Positions 1-8,604 of a stretch of DNA of 64,000 nt are shown one piece after another. A program made the translations under genes and the position numbers. The notes under the pieces were generated by a model, which worked only from the letters and a program-made list of their open reading frames with translations, did no database searches and was not told the origin of the DNA. The stretch is taken from contig CAMDYG010000002.1 of assembly GCA_945910225.1 (NCBI GenBank), positions 1 through 64,000 of the forward strand, written 5' to 3'. The DNA is from an uncultured Eubacterium sp. (GTDB lineage Bacteria; Bacillota; Clostridia; Lachnospirales; Lachnospiraceae). The first letter of the stretch is position 1. Each line of letters begins with the position of its first letter.

Positions 1-2
1 CT

Positions 3-512
3 CTCCTTAAGAAAAATGAAATCGCAGTATGCAAGATTTCTCTTGCTGATGTAATTGTTGTTGACGAATTTGATCTTCACAAGACTATGGGCGAGCTTAT
101 CCTCATAGACCGAGTTACTAATATGACTAGTGCTTGCGGTGTTGTCCGTGAAGTTAATGAGTCAGCTAATGATGTTAAGGAAGTTGACGCAGCTTTCAGA
201 GCAGAGCTTAACAACCAGAAGCCAGTTGTTGTAGAGGCAGTTCTTTCAGACAAGATTAATGTTGATTTCTTAAAGAAGGTTGAGAAGGAGCTTCTTCTTG
301 ACAGCAAGCATGTATATCTGTATGTTCCAGCAGAGGGCGAGGATTATACAAATGTTGTGACTCACCTTGTAAATGCAGGTATTGTTGTTATTCTTGCACT
401 TAGTAAGGCAGCTGATATTAAGATTGACGGCGCAGAAGTGCTTGCAGGCTGGGAGTCTGAGGTTGACGCAACTACTGTAGATGTGGCTGCGTTTATTAAG
501 AAGAATGCGTAG
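3..512 (+). CDS. cysN: Sulfate adenylyltransferase subunit 1 (CysN), C-terminal part, truncated by window start
   Basis: Open frame from nt 3 (LLKKNEIAVCKISLADVIVVDEFDLHKTMGELILIDRVTNMTSACGVV...) resembles the CysN C-terminal beta-barrel; sulfate transport genes follow. Confidence 0.7.
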   Translation, partial: LLKKNEIAVCKISLADVIVVDEFDLHKTMGELILIDRVTNMTSACGVVREVNESANDVKEVDAAFRAELNNQKPVVVEAVLSDKINVDFLKKVEKELLLDSKHVYLYVPAEGEDYTNVVTHLVNAGIVVILALSKAADIKIDGAEVLAGWESEVDATTVDVAAFIKKNA

Positions 513-513
513 G

Positions 514-712
514 CTGGGGGAAGAACGGACGCTGCACTAGAACTTATAAAGCAACGCAGGCACGCTTTCGCTGCTTGTCGCTCGCAGCGGTACTAAGCTT
601 GTCAGGATTTGCCTCACTTTGTGAGGCTGTCCTGACGAGCTAAGTGCCGGCGGCTCCAAAGCACCTGCGTTGCTTTATAAGTTTAGTGCTGCTGGGGTTC
701 TTTCCCGCTGCG
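514..712. repeat. Long imperfect inverted repeat (hairpin element) between cysN and sbp
   Basis: GCACTAGAACTTATAAAGCAACGCAGG (534-560) pairs with CACCTGCGTTGCTTTATAAGTTTAGTGC (662-689); inner hairpin GTCAGGATTTGCCTCAC/GTGAGGCTGTCCTGAC; weaker pairing extends outward. Confidence 0.8.
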
Positions 713-738
713 TGGGGTGGAAGTGTTGGCAGATGTGC

Positions 739-798
739 GGTAAAGGGCGCTTCGCTGCTTTACCTTGGGTTTGGCAAAGCTTGCTTCGCTGCTTTGCC
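739..798. repeat. Two tandem small hairpins with TTCGC loops
   Basis: GGTAAAGggcgcttcgCTGCTTTACC (739-764) and GGCAAAGcttgcttcgCTGCTTTGCC (773-798). Confidence 0.7.
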
Positions 799-835
799 TA
801 GTTTAGGAATATATTTATGTGGGAGTCAGGTATAG

Positions 836-1891
836 ATGAAAAAATATGGATTTTTTAAAAAGTTAATATGTTTAGGTATGATTTTCAGCCTGACTTTTAT
901 TGGACTTTCTGGCTGTGGACGGAAGAAGACGGAACTTGTTAATGTTTCATATGATGCTACCAGAGAGTTTTATAAGGAGTATAACAGGCTTTTTGAGGAC
1001 TACTGGTATGATAAGACTGGTGAGAAGGTTGAGGTTATCCAGTCTCATGGCGGTTCTGGAAAGCAGGCGCTAGAGGTTGCTAACGGTCTTGGTGCTGATG
1101 TTGTCACGCTTGCTCTTGAGGGAGATGTTAATGTTATAAGGGACGAAGGTCTGATTGATGATGGGTATATCAATGATTATTCTGATGACAGCTCACCTTA
1201 CACTTCTACGATTGTCTTTCTTGTAAGAAAGGGTAATCCTAAGAATATTAAGGACTGGGACGATCTTCTTAATGACGGGGTTAAGGTTATTACCCCTAAT
1301 CCTAAGACTTCCGGAGGAGCCAGATGGAATTTCCTTGCGGCATGGTATTATTTTAAGAAGCAGGGACAGACTGATGAACAGGTTCAGGCAAGTGTTACCA
1401 AGCTTTACAAGAATGTGGCAGTGCTTGATTCAGGCGCAAGAGGTTCTTCTACAACATTTGCAGAGAACGGACAGGGGGATGTTCTGATTGCATGGGAAAA
1501 TGAAGCATTTTTCGCATTACAGGAATATCCGGGCGAGTATGAGATTGTCGTTCCGTCCGCATCTGTATTGTGCCAGCCAACGGTTGCGAAGGTTGACGAG
1601 GTCACACAGATGAATGAAACTGCGGAACTGGCAGACGCCTATCTTTCTTTCCTGTACACTGATGACGCACAAAGGCTTGAGGCGCAGAATTTCTACCGCC
1701 CTGTAAACAAGGACATTCAGAAGGAATATGAGTCTTCCAGTGATTCAAGGAATATTAAGGAAATCCCTTCCAATGGTAAATATATTGTCAAAGACATTGA
1801 CATGGTGGATATCGGGTATTTTGGCGGCTGGGAAGCGGCTACACAGAAGTTTTTCTCTGATGGCGGAATATTTGATAAGATATATGATTAA
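836..1891 (+). CDS. sbp: Sulfate ABC transporter substrate-binding lipoprotein
   Basis: Lipobox LSGCG; Sbp-type motifs (VSYDATREFYKEYN, GGSGKQA, DGGIFDKIYD); same operon class as cysTWA. Confidence 0.88.
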   Translation: MKKYGFFKKLICLGMIFSLTFIGLSGCGRKKTELVNVSYDATREFYKEYNRLFEDYWYDKTGEKVEVIQSHGGSGKQALEVANGLGADVVTLALEGDVNVIRDEGLIDDGYINDYSDDSSPYTSTIVFLVRKGNPKNIKDWDDLLNDGVKVITPNPKTSGGARWNFLAAWYYFKKQGQTDEQVQASVTKLYKNVAVLDSGARGSSTTFAENGQGDVLIAWENEAFFALQEYPGEYEIVVPSASVLCQPTVAKVDEVTQMNETAELADAYLSFLYTDDAQRLEAQNFYRPVNKDIQKEYESSSDSRNIKEIPSNGKYIVKDIDMVDIGYFGGWEAATQKFFSDGGIFDKIYD

Positions 1892-1948
1892 TTAAAATGT
1901 TTTGTTGAATATGCTGCGCGAATCTGACTATGCACAGGTACATGAAGC

Positions 1949-2190
1949 CTACTAATATAGAGCAAGTTGTTGGTTTAGTAGGTTTCTGCGGAGAATATTA
2001 TAAGTTGTTTAAGTGAGAAGACCTACTAATCAATCAGGGAAGATATGATTAGTAGGTCTTTCACTCGCAAATTGCTTACAGTTCTTAGTAAAATGTGGAA
2101 AAAGACCTACGAAAATATGTTAATTTAACAATATAGTAGGTTATGAGCCAGAAAGTATATGCATAAACTATGGAAATGACCTACTATATT
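1949..2190. repeat. Cluster of CCTACTAA/TTAGTAGG inverted repeats
   Basis: Arms at 1949/1975, 2013-2032/2046-2064 (AGACCTACTAATCA/TGATTAGTAGGTCT, perfect 14 bp), 2103/2137 and 2177. Confidence 0.75.
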
Positions 2191-2206
2191 GAGTGTATAA
2201 TGGCTT

Positions 2207-3412
2207 TTAGTGGGTTTTGTCCTCCGTCAGCAGTCTCTTATAAGTACAGTCAATGCCAAGTGCACCAAGTGGAGCGGTAACAATGATTGCGAGTACAGCT
2301 ACGGAAAGCACTATCTGTCCACAGGCAAGTCCGGAAGCTAGAGGAACAGAACCGATGGCTGCCTGTACGGTTGCTTTAGGAAGATAGGCAATTATGCAGA
2401 AAAGCCGTTCCTTCCATGTAAGATTTGTCTTTACGGTGCAAAGAAGCACTCCGGCTGCCCTGAAAACAAGTGCTGCAAGAATCATAAGCAAGGCTGGAAG
2501 TCCGGCTTTGAGTGTGTAGCGGATATCGACAGCTGCGCCGACAAGCACAAACAGTATTACTTCAGCAGCAAGCCATAGTTTGCCGAATTTTTCGGACAAA
2601 CGGGCTGATACGTCGGGAACACATTTAAACTTAAGAGTACATGCCATAGCGACAACAGCAAGCAGCCCTGAAACAGACACTTTTCCTTCAAGCCAGCCCT
2701 CAATTGCAATAAGAAGGAAAGAGAAGCCAAGTACGATGATAACCTTCATGCTGTTTCTTACGGTATGCTTACGGGCGTATGATGTTTCAAAGAACAGATA
2801 CAGTCCCAATCCGGTTACTATGCCAAGAATTATGCCGAGTATAATAGATACAGGAATATTTACGAAATCCATAGCATTTGCCTTGCCACCCTGTGCCACA
2901 TTTAAAAATGTTGTGAATAACACTATTACAAATATGTCATCGCACGAAGCACCAGACAGTATCATCTGTGGAATTGCCTTGTCAGTTCCGTAGCGTTTCT
3001 CAATGAGCATTACCATCCGGGGAACGACAACCGCAGGAGAAACGGCGGCGAGAACTGCGCCCATCACAGCAGCTTCGGCATGGTTAATACCAAGGATTGC
3101 AGGCGCAAGAAGAACATAACCGATGATTTCGCAGGAAGCTGGAACGAAGGACATAAGGATTGCACTTCGTCCAGCTTTTTTCAGATCCTTTAGGTCAAGC
3201 GACAGACCAGCTTTGATAAGAATAATGATAAGTGCCATTTTTCGCAGGTCAGCCGATATTGAAAGGATTGACGGGTCAAGAAAATCAAGGACATATGGTC
3301 CGAGAACAATACCGGTAACGAGCATTCCGATGATTCTCGGAAGTTTCATCTTCTGGCAGATTGCGGCCATAACGAGTCCAACCAGAAAGATAAGTGATAA
3401 AGATGTCAGCAT
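2207..3412 (-). CDS. Cation:proton antiporter (CPA family)
   Basis: Polytopic protein with Na+/H+ exchanger-like motifs (LPRIIGMLVTGIVLGPY, AAVSPAVVVPRM, SGASCDDIFVIV). Confidence 0.8.
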   Translation of the reverse strand: MLTSLSLIFLVGLVMAAICQKMKLPRIIGMLVTGIVLGPYVLDFLDPSILSISADLRKMALIIILIKAGLSLDLKDLKKAGRSAILMSFVPASCEIIGYVLLAPAILGINHAEAAVMGAVLAAVSPAVVVPRMVMLIEKRYGTDKAIPQMILSGASCDDIFVIVLFTTFLNVAQGGKANAMDFVNIPVSIILGIILGIVTGLGLYLFFETSYARKHTVRNSMKVIIVLGFSFLLIAIEGWLEGKVSVSGLLAVVAMACTLKFKCVPDVSARLSEKFGKLWLAAEVILFVLVGAAVDIRYTLKAGLPALLMILAALVFRAAGVLLCTVKTNLTWKERLFCIIAYLPKATVQAAIGSVPLASGLACGQIVLSVAVLAIIVTAPLGALGIDCTYKRLLTEDKTH

Positions 3413-3453
3413 AATAAGCCTCCTTAAAATGTAGTAATGGTATTTATGAACGC

Positions 3454-3503
3454 AAAAAAAGCTGATGCTTCCTGCGACATAAAATCGTAGAAGTCATCAG
3501 CTT
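3454..3503 (-). terminator. Rho-independent terminator (possible attenuator) between the DUF5808-like gene and the antiporter gene
   Basis: Minus strand AAGCTGATGACTTCTACGATTTTATGTCGCAGGAAGCATCAGCTTTTTTT. Confidence 0.65.
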
Positions 3504-3590
3504 GAATAAGCAGTTTAGGTTTCCCATGGGAGTACTTCATTCCCTTTGATATTTATAATACTTTGTTGCGGGATTGTCAAATGTATTGTT

Positions 3591-4994
3591 CTAATTGTTT
3601 TTGAGCATATTATACAGATTGACAATCTCGCCATCTTTCTTGGAATTGATGAACACTGTCTGGTCAGCAGTTTTTATCATAAGTACAGGAGACACATCAT
3701 TAAAAATGTAGAGATTACATTTGCCATAAGTATTTCCTTTGAATTTGCCGACAAGGTAACTGTCGGTTGCGCCGCCGTTATATTTGAAAAAATGGTCATC
3801 AGGCAGAGAATCCATCAGAGTAATTTCGGTAATGTCGTCAATGTTAATTCTGCTTGTGTAACCGCATGAAGATACATTTACAGTGCTATCAGTAGTCCTG
3901 ATGTCGATAGTAACATGAATGTATGGAATTAATACAATAGTTGTCCATATTAGTAATCCAAGAGTAACAGCCGTTATGCTTCCGGTGAATATCTTAGCAC
4001 CGGTGCGGGCGTAGTTAAGCGAGTAGTTGGTCGAACACAGCCTGTCGGGTACGAAAAGGTGCGGGTCATTAGGATTGTAGTAAAATCCAGTCTTCCAGTA
4101 GTCATCATCATCAACAAATACCGGCTGTGTGTCAGCCTTAAGCATTTCATTTTTTCTGTTGCGTGCAAGAATAAGAATGACAGTGAGCGTGCAGCCGCTT
4201 AACAACTGCAGAATAATGTACATCCAGAAACTTAAGTCTCCAACAGTATCCTGAATAATACACATTAAGACAAATGTTATCCATGCCACGAAGTTAAGAA
4301 GTGACATTACAAGCATTGCTGAAGCAATGTATTTCTTCATAGTCAGATTAACAATGTTGTTAATGTCTGAATTAAGGCTGTATGCCTGATTTTGTCGTCT
4401 GTTCATATAAATGTGGAACACAAACCCGAATACAGAAACTATGACAGTACATATTGCAAATACAATAATCATTGAAAAATATGCTCTGTCCGTCCATGAA
4501 TAGAATGGAATCAAAGCCAGCAGTTCTGCGGCAATTATGATGATGTGGTATTTGAAGCTGATTGGAGTTGCATCTGCATTTGCACAAGCACGCGTATCAA
4601 TAAAGACCTTCTGTTTCTGGGATTCCACAAACCAGCCATTCTGTATCTTTAACAGATACATTTTCCGATGCGCTGAAAGCTGGATATACATAATTCCGAA
4701 AATGAACACGAGAATCCAGATTGTATACATAATAACGAAAATGATTATGTTTACAAAATTAAGAAAGCATATGGCTATTGAGAGTACTGCATTGATATTC
4801 TGGAAATATTTCATGCTTTTCTTAAAACGTGTCATAAGTCGGGTGACATCGTCATCGTTAACATGGTCGCCTGGAATGTGGACTCCGATAAGCATGCCGT
4901 TGTTGTATCGGTAGTTAGATTCATATGCAAATCTCATGATCAGGACTGTGAACATGTTGCATACAAAGAATAGCATAAACATTGCGATTTTCAT
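3591..4994 (-). CDS. Membrane protein of the DUF5808/DUF1648 type
   Basis: Multiple TM segments and motif YWKTGFYYNPNDPHLFVPDR...NYARTGAK; adjacent GntR regulator is the usual partner. Confidence 0.6.
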   Translation of the reverse strand: MKIAMFMLFFVCNMFTVLIMRFAYESNYRYNNGMLIGVHIPGDHVNDDDVTRLMTRFKKSMKYFQNINAVLSIAICFLNFVNIIIFVIMYTIWILVFIFGIMYIQLSAHRKMYLLKIQNGWFVESQKQKVFIDTRACANADATPISFKYHIIIIAAELLALIPFYSWTDRAYFSMIIVFAICTVIVSVFGFVFHIYMNRRQNQAYSLNSDINNIVNLTMKKYIASAMLVMSLLNFVAWITFVLMCIIQDTVGDLSFWMYIILQLLSGCTLTVILILARNRKNEMLKADTQPVFVDDDDYWKTGFYYNPNDPHLFVPDRLCSTNYSLNYARTGAKIFTGSITAVTLGLLIWTTIVLIPYIHVTIDIRTTDSTVNVSSCGYTSRINIDDITEITLMDSLPDDHFFKYNGGATDSYLVGKFKGNTYGKCNLYIFNDVSPVLMIKTADQTVFINSKKDGEIVNLYNMLKNN

Positions 4995-5054
4995 AAGGAA
5001 ACCTCCTTGTATAGTTGGTCTGTTTGTATTAATGCATGTGTGAATACAGGTATA

Positions 5055-5438
5055 TTACATTGTGCAGGGATTCATCTTGGAATAAATGTTTTCGCACATT
5101 TTTAAGAATTCTGCCTTATCCATTCCTGTAATGCTTGCTTCTGCGGATAGCAGCTCAAGCTCTGATTCAAGCTTTTCCCTGAATTCAATATCCATATTAA
5201 TATTCTCGGCGACAAATGCTCCAAGCCTTCTGTCGGTTTTAATAAAACCTTCCGCCTTAAGAATCTGGTAAGTTTTATTGACAGTCATTGTATTGACGCC
5301 TGCGTCAGAAGCAAGCTGTCTGACAGTCGGCAGTTTCTCACCAGCCTTGAGTTCTCCCTTGCCGATTCCTTTAACAATCTGATTTCTTAACTGTACATAT
5401 ATGGGCGTGTCGCTCGCAAAATCAAGTTCTATAACCAT
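5055..5438 (-). CDS. GntR (YtrA-subfamily) transcriptional regulator
   Basis: MVIELDFASDTPIYVQLRNQIVKGIGKGELKAGEKLPTVRQLASDAGVNTMTVNKTYQILKAEGFI; start chosen at internal Met with AGGAGC-like RBS. Confidence 0.85.
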   Translation of the reverse strand: MVIELDFASDTPIYVQLRNQIVKGIGKGELKAGEKLPTVRQLASDAGVNTMTVNKTYQILKAEGFIKTDRRLGAFVAENINMDIEFREKLESELELLSAEASITGMDKAEFLKMCENIYSKMNPCTM

Positions 5439-5472
5439 GTGAAGCTCCTTTCTGTAAAAAGAGGTGATTTCT

Positions 5473-5509
5473 GTCTTGTTTGTATTATATATAGTAATAC
5501 AGACAAGAC
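5473..5509. promoter_or_regulatory. Probable operator palindrome for the GntR regulator
   Basis: GTCTTGTTTGTATTA-N7-TAATACAGACAAGAC, 15-nt arms with one mismatch, just upstream of the regulator start. Confidence 0.6.
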
Positions 5510-5626
5510 AATAAGTCAAGAGAACAGGCATTAGAAAACGACTAGAAATCCTAAAAATTCTATTGACATATAAACATAGTAGGTATATAATCTGCAACAT
5601 AGTAACATATAAAATTAGTAGGAATT

Positions 5627-5680
5627 AATAAACATTTTAAAGATGGTGGAGTATTCGATAAGATATATGAAAAGAAGTAA
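5627..5680 (+). pseudogene. Remnant of a second sbp gene (C-terminal end only)
   Basis: NKHFKDGGVFDKIYEKK* parallels the intact sbp end KFFSDGGIFDKIYD* and sits directly upstream of cysT. Confidence 0.7.
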
Positions 5681-5724
5681 TTATAAAATATATAAAAGTA
5701 ATTAAGGGAAGGGGAAACGACAGA

Positions 5725-6567
5725 ATGAAAGAGAAGAAAAGAAAGAAAAAAAGAGTAATACCGGGCTTTGGTCTTTCATTTGGAATAACAATTGCAATGT
5801 TAGGATTCATTGTTGTTATCCCTTTATGTACCCTTGTGATATTCTCGGCAAAGCTGTCGTTTACGGAATTCATAACGACAGTTACAAGGCCGAGGGTGCT
5901 TTCAAGCTACAGAGTAAGTCTTGAGACTGCGTTAATCGCGGCACTTATAGACGCAGTTATGGGAACAATTCTTGCATGGGTTCTTGTAAGATATAATTTT
6001 CCGGGTAAGCAGATTATGAATGGAATAATTGAACTTCCATTTGCACTGCCGACAGCTGTTGCGGGTATAGCACTTACACATCTGACAACAACTAATGGCT
6101 GGCTTGGAGCATTTTTTGGCAAATTTGGAATCCGGATTGCATATACAAGGCTGGGAATTATATTCTCACTTATATTCGTTGGAATACCATTCGTAGTGAG
6201 GGCTGTCCAGCCAGTGCTAGAAAAGGTGGATATCCAGTACGAGGAGGCAGCCAACATGCTTGGAGCAACCAACAGGCAGACAGTATTCAGGGTAATACTT
6301 CCAGAGATACTTCCGGCACTTATCGGCGGATTCACAATGTCATTCGCAAGAGGACTTGGAGAATATGGAAGTGTCGTATTCATAGCAGGAAATACACCAT
6401 ATGAGACAGAGATAGCACCGCTTATGATTATGTCAAAGCTTCAGGAATATGACTACGCAAGTGCAACATCAATAGCGCTTGTAATGCTTTTCATCGCATT
6501 TATTATTCTCTTTATAAATGCAGTGTTACAGAGCAGGACATCGAAGATTGTAAGTGGAATTTCATAG
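5725..6567 (+). CDS. cysT: Sulfate ABC transporter permease CysT
   Basis: Permease motif (GATNRQTVFRVILPEILPALIGGFTMSFARGLGEYGSVVFIAGN) typical of CysT. Confidence 0.9.
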   Translation: MKEKKRKKKRVIPGFGLSFGITIAMLGFIVVIPLCTLVIFSAKLSFTEFITTVTRPRVLSSYRVSLETALIAALIDAVMGTILAWVLVRYNFPGKQIMNGIIELPFALPTAVAGIALTHLTTTNGWLGAFFGKFGIRIAYTRLGIIFSLIFVGIPFVVRAVQPVLEKVDIQYEEAANMLGATNRQTVFRVILPEILPALIGGFTMSFARGLGEYGSVVFIAGNTPYETEIAPLMIMSKLQEYDYASATSIALVMLFIAFIILFINAVLQSRTSKIVSGIS

Positions 6568-6581
6568 AAAGGGGTTAGTGT

Positions 6582-7427
6582 ATGAACATCAGAAAAGATT
6601 CAGGTCCGTTAAAATGGATTCTAATAGGTATAAGTGTGTTGTTTTTATTTGTGATGTTAATTTTGCCCCTCAGCTATGTAATGTATACAGCATTTTCTAA
6701 GGGCATAAAGGTATTTCTGGCGGCAGTTACTGACAAATACGCACTTCATTCAATTAAGCTGACAATAGAAGTTTCACTTATCGCAGTTGTGTGCAACACA
6801 TTTTTCGGAATATTTGCTTCATGGCTTATTACGAAATTTCAGTTCAAGGGCAAGAAAGTTATATCTACTTTAATAGACTTACCGCTCACTGTTTCGCCGA
6901 TCATAGCAGGTCTTATATATGTGCTTACATTCGGAAGACAGAGTTTTATATATCCATATCTTAAGGCTATGGGAATAAGAATTATATTCGCAGTTCCGGG
7001 AATCGTGCTTGCGACTATATTTGTAACATTTCCATTCATATCAAGGGAGCTGATACCGGTTCTTACTTCGCAGGGAACTGACGAGGAGGAAGCTGCAGCG
7101 CTTATGGGTGCCAATGGCTGGACTATATTCTGGAAGGTTACATTCCCGCATATCAAATGGCCGCTTCTCTACGGTATTGTACTGTGTACAGCGAGAGCAA
7201 TGGGCGAGTTCGGTGCGGTATCCGTTCTTTCAGGACATTTGCGCGGAAGAACTAACACGATGCCGTTGTATATTGAACTTCTGTATCAGGGATATGATTT
7301 TACGGGAGCATTTGCAGTGTCAGCAATTCTTGTGCTGATGACGGTTATTATACTGGTGCTTCGTAGTGTACTTGAATACAAGGAGCAGCAGTCAGCTAAG
7401 GCAGAGAAAGAGCAGCAGGAAGGATAG
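6582..7427 (+). CDS. cysW: Sulfate ABC transporter permease CysW
   Basis: GANGWTIFWKVTFPHIKWPLLYGIVLCTARAMGEFGAVSVLSGHLRGRTNTMPLYIE. Confidence 0.9.
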   Translation: MNIRKDSGPLKWILIGISVLFLFVMLILPLSYVMYTAFSKGIKVFLAAVTDKYALHSIKLTIEVSLIAVVCNTFFGIFASWLITKFQFKGKKVISTLIDLPLTVSPIIAGLIYVLTFGRQSFIYPYLKAMGIRIIFAVPGIVLATIFVTFPFISRELIPVLTSQGTDEEEAAALMGANGWTIFWKVTFPHIKWPLLYGIVLCTARAMGEFGAVSVLSGHLRGRTNTMPLYIELLYQGYDFTGAFAVSAILVLMTVIILVLRSVLEYKEQQSAKAEKEQQEG

Positions 7428-7459
7428 AAACGCACTACAACAGAAAGGCGGAACAGATT

Positions 7460-8548
7460 ATGGCAGAATTACAGCAGGACACAGAAAAATATGTAGAGCT
7501 TCGTAATATCAATAAGACATATGGCACATTTAAAGCTTCGAATAATATTAATCTTGGAATTGGGAAGGGCAAACTTATTGCACTGCTCGGACCTAGTGGA
7601 AGCGGCAAAACTACAATCTTAAGAATGATAGCGGGTCTTGAGACTGCGGATTCAGGTGATATTATTATTGACGGCAAGGTTGTTAATGATGTGCCGGCAA
7701 GTAAGCGTGGAATAGGCTTTGTTTTCCAGAACTACGCACTTTTCAGATACATGACAGTGTATGATAATATTGCATTTGGATTGAAGGTCAACAAATGGAA
7801 AAAATCGGACATTAAGAAACGTGTTGATGAGCTTATTGAGCTTGTCGGACTTTCAGGCATGGCGAAAAGATACCCTAGCCAGTTATCAGGTGGACAGAGA
7901 CAGAGAGTAGCATTTGCAAGGGCATTAGCACCTAATCCGGAGCTTCTGCTTCTTGATGAACCATTTGCAGCAATTGATGCGAAGGTAAGACAGGAATTAA
8001 GAAGCTGGCTTCGTGACATGATTACAAAGGTTGGAATCACAAGTATATTTGTAACACATGACCAGGATGAGGCAATTGAGGTTGCTGATGAAATTATTGT
8101 CACTAACAAGGGACATATAGAGCAGATTGGAACGCCAAGACAGATATACAGAGAGCCTGAGACAGCATTTATGGCGGAATTCATGGGACATCCGGTACAT
8201 GTTGACCGGATTAATAAGATAAAAGGTTTCGATCAGCTTGGCGATTCAGTTAAAGCTGTGCTCCGCCCTGAGAATGTCAATATTACCAAGCTTGATGAGA
8301 AGGTTGATTCAGCCGCATCTGTTGAGAGAGGCGTGGTTGTTAATAAGCTTTTCATGGGCAAGGAGGTTGAAATCACAGTCAATGTCAACGGCATAGAGGT
8401 TGTTGGCACAAGAAATGTAGAAGAAGCACCCATACAGAAGGGCGAGGAAGTAAATGTATTTATTCACAGGGCATTTACTTACGGCGCAGATGGAATTGTC
8501 AACATTGTTGAAAATGCAAATAAGTTCGAAGACTGGATGGTTATCTGA
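7460..8548 (+). CDS. cysA: Sulfate ABC transporter ATP-binding protein CysA
   Basis: Walker A GPSGSGKTT, signature LSGGQRQRVAFARALA, Walker B LLLLDEPFAAID. Confidence 0.92.
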   Translation: MAELQQDTEKYVELRNINKTYGTFKASNNINLGIGKGKLIALLGPSGSGKTTILRMIAGLETADSGDIIIDGKVVNDVPASKRGIGFVFQNYALFRYMTVYDNIAFGLKVNKWKKSDIKKRVDELIELVGLSGMAKRYPSQLSGGQRQRVAFARALAPNPELLLLDEPFAAIDAKVRQELRSWLRDMITKVGITSIFVTHDQDEAIEVADEIIVTNKGHIEQIGTPRQIYREPETAFMAEFMGHPVHVDRINKIKGFDQLGDSVKAVLRPENVNITKLDEKVDSAASVERGVVVNKLFMGKEVEITVNVNGIEVVGTRNVEEAPIQKGEEVNVFIHRAFTYGADGIVNIVENANKFEDWMVI

Positions 8549-8586
8549 AAAAAGGGAGAAAAGCGGTTTTGCTTTTCTCCCTTTTT
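8548..8586 (+). terminator. Rho-independent terminator after cysA
   Basis: AAAAAGGGAGAAAAGCGGTTTTGCTTTTCTCCCTTTTT. Confidence 0.9.
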
Positions 8587-8604
8587 CTTGTATCGGCAAT
8601 AAAA

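Noticed and set aside
514-798. CRISPR-like repeats
   Set aside because: Repeats are inverted and irregular, with no constant direct repeat/spacer unit and no cas genes in the window.
644-835. 63-aa ORF upstream of sbp
   Set aside because: Covers the hairpin elements at 514-798; no domain or RBS.
3434-3530. Ion-sensing riboswitch before the antiporter gene
   Set aside because: The only clear structure is a terminator that fits the end of the upstream DUF5808-like gene; no known aptamer recognised.
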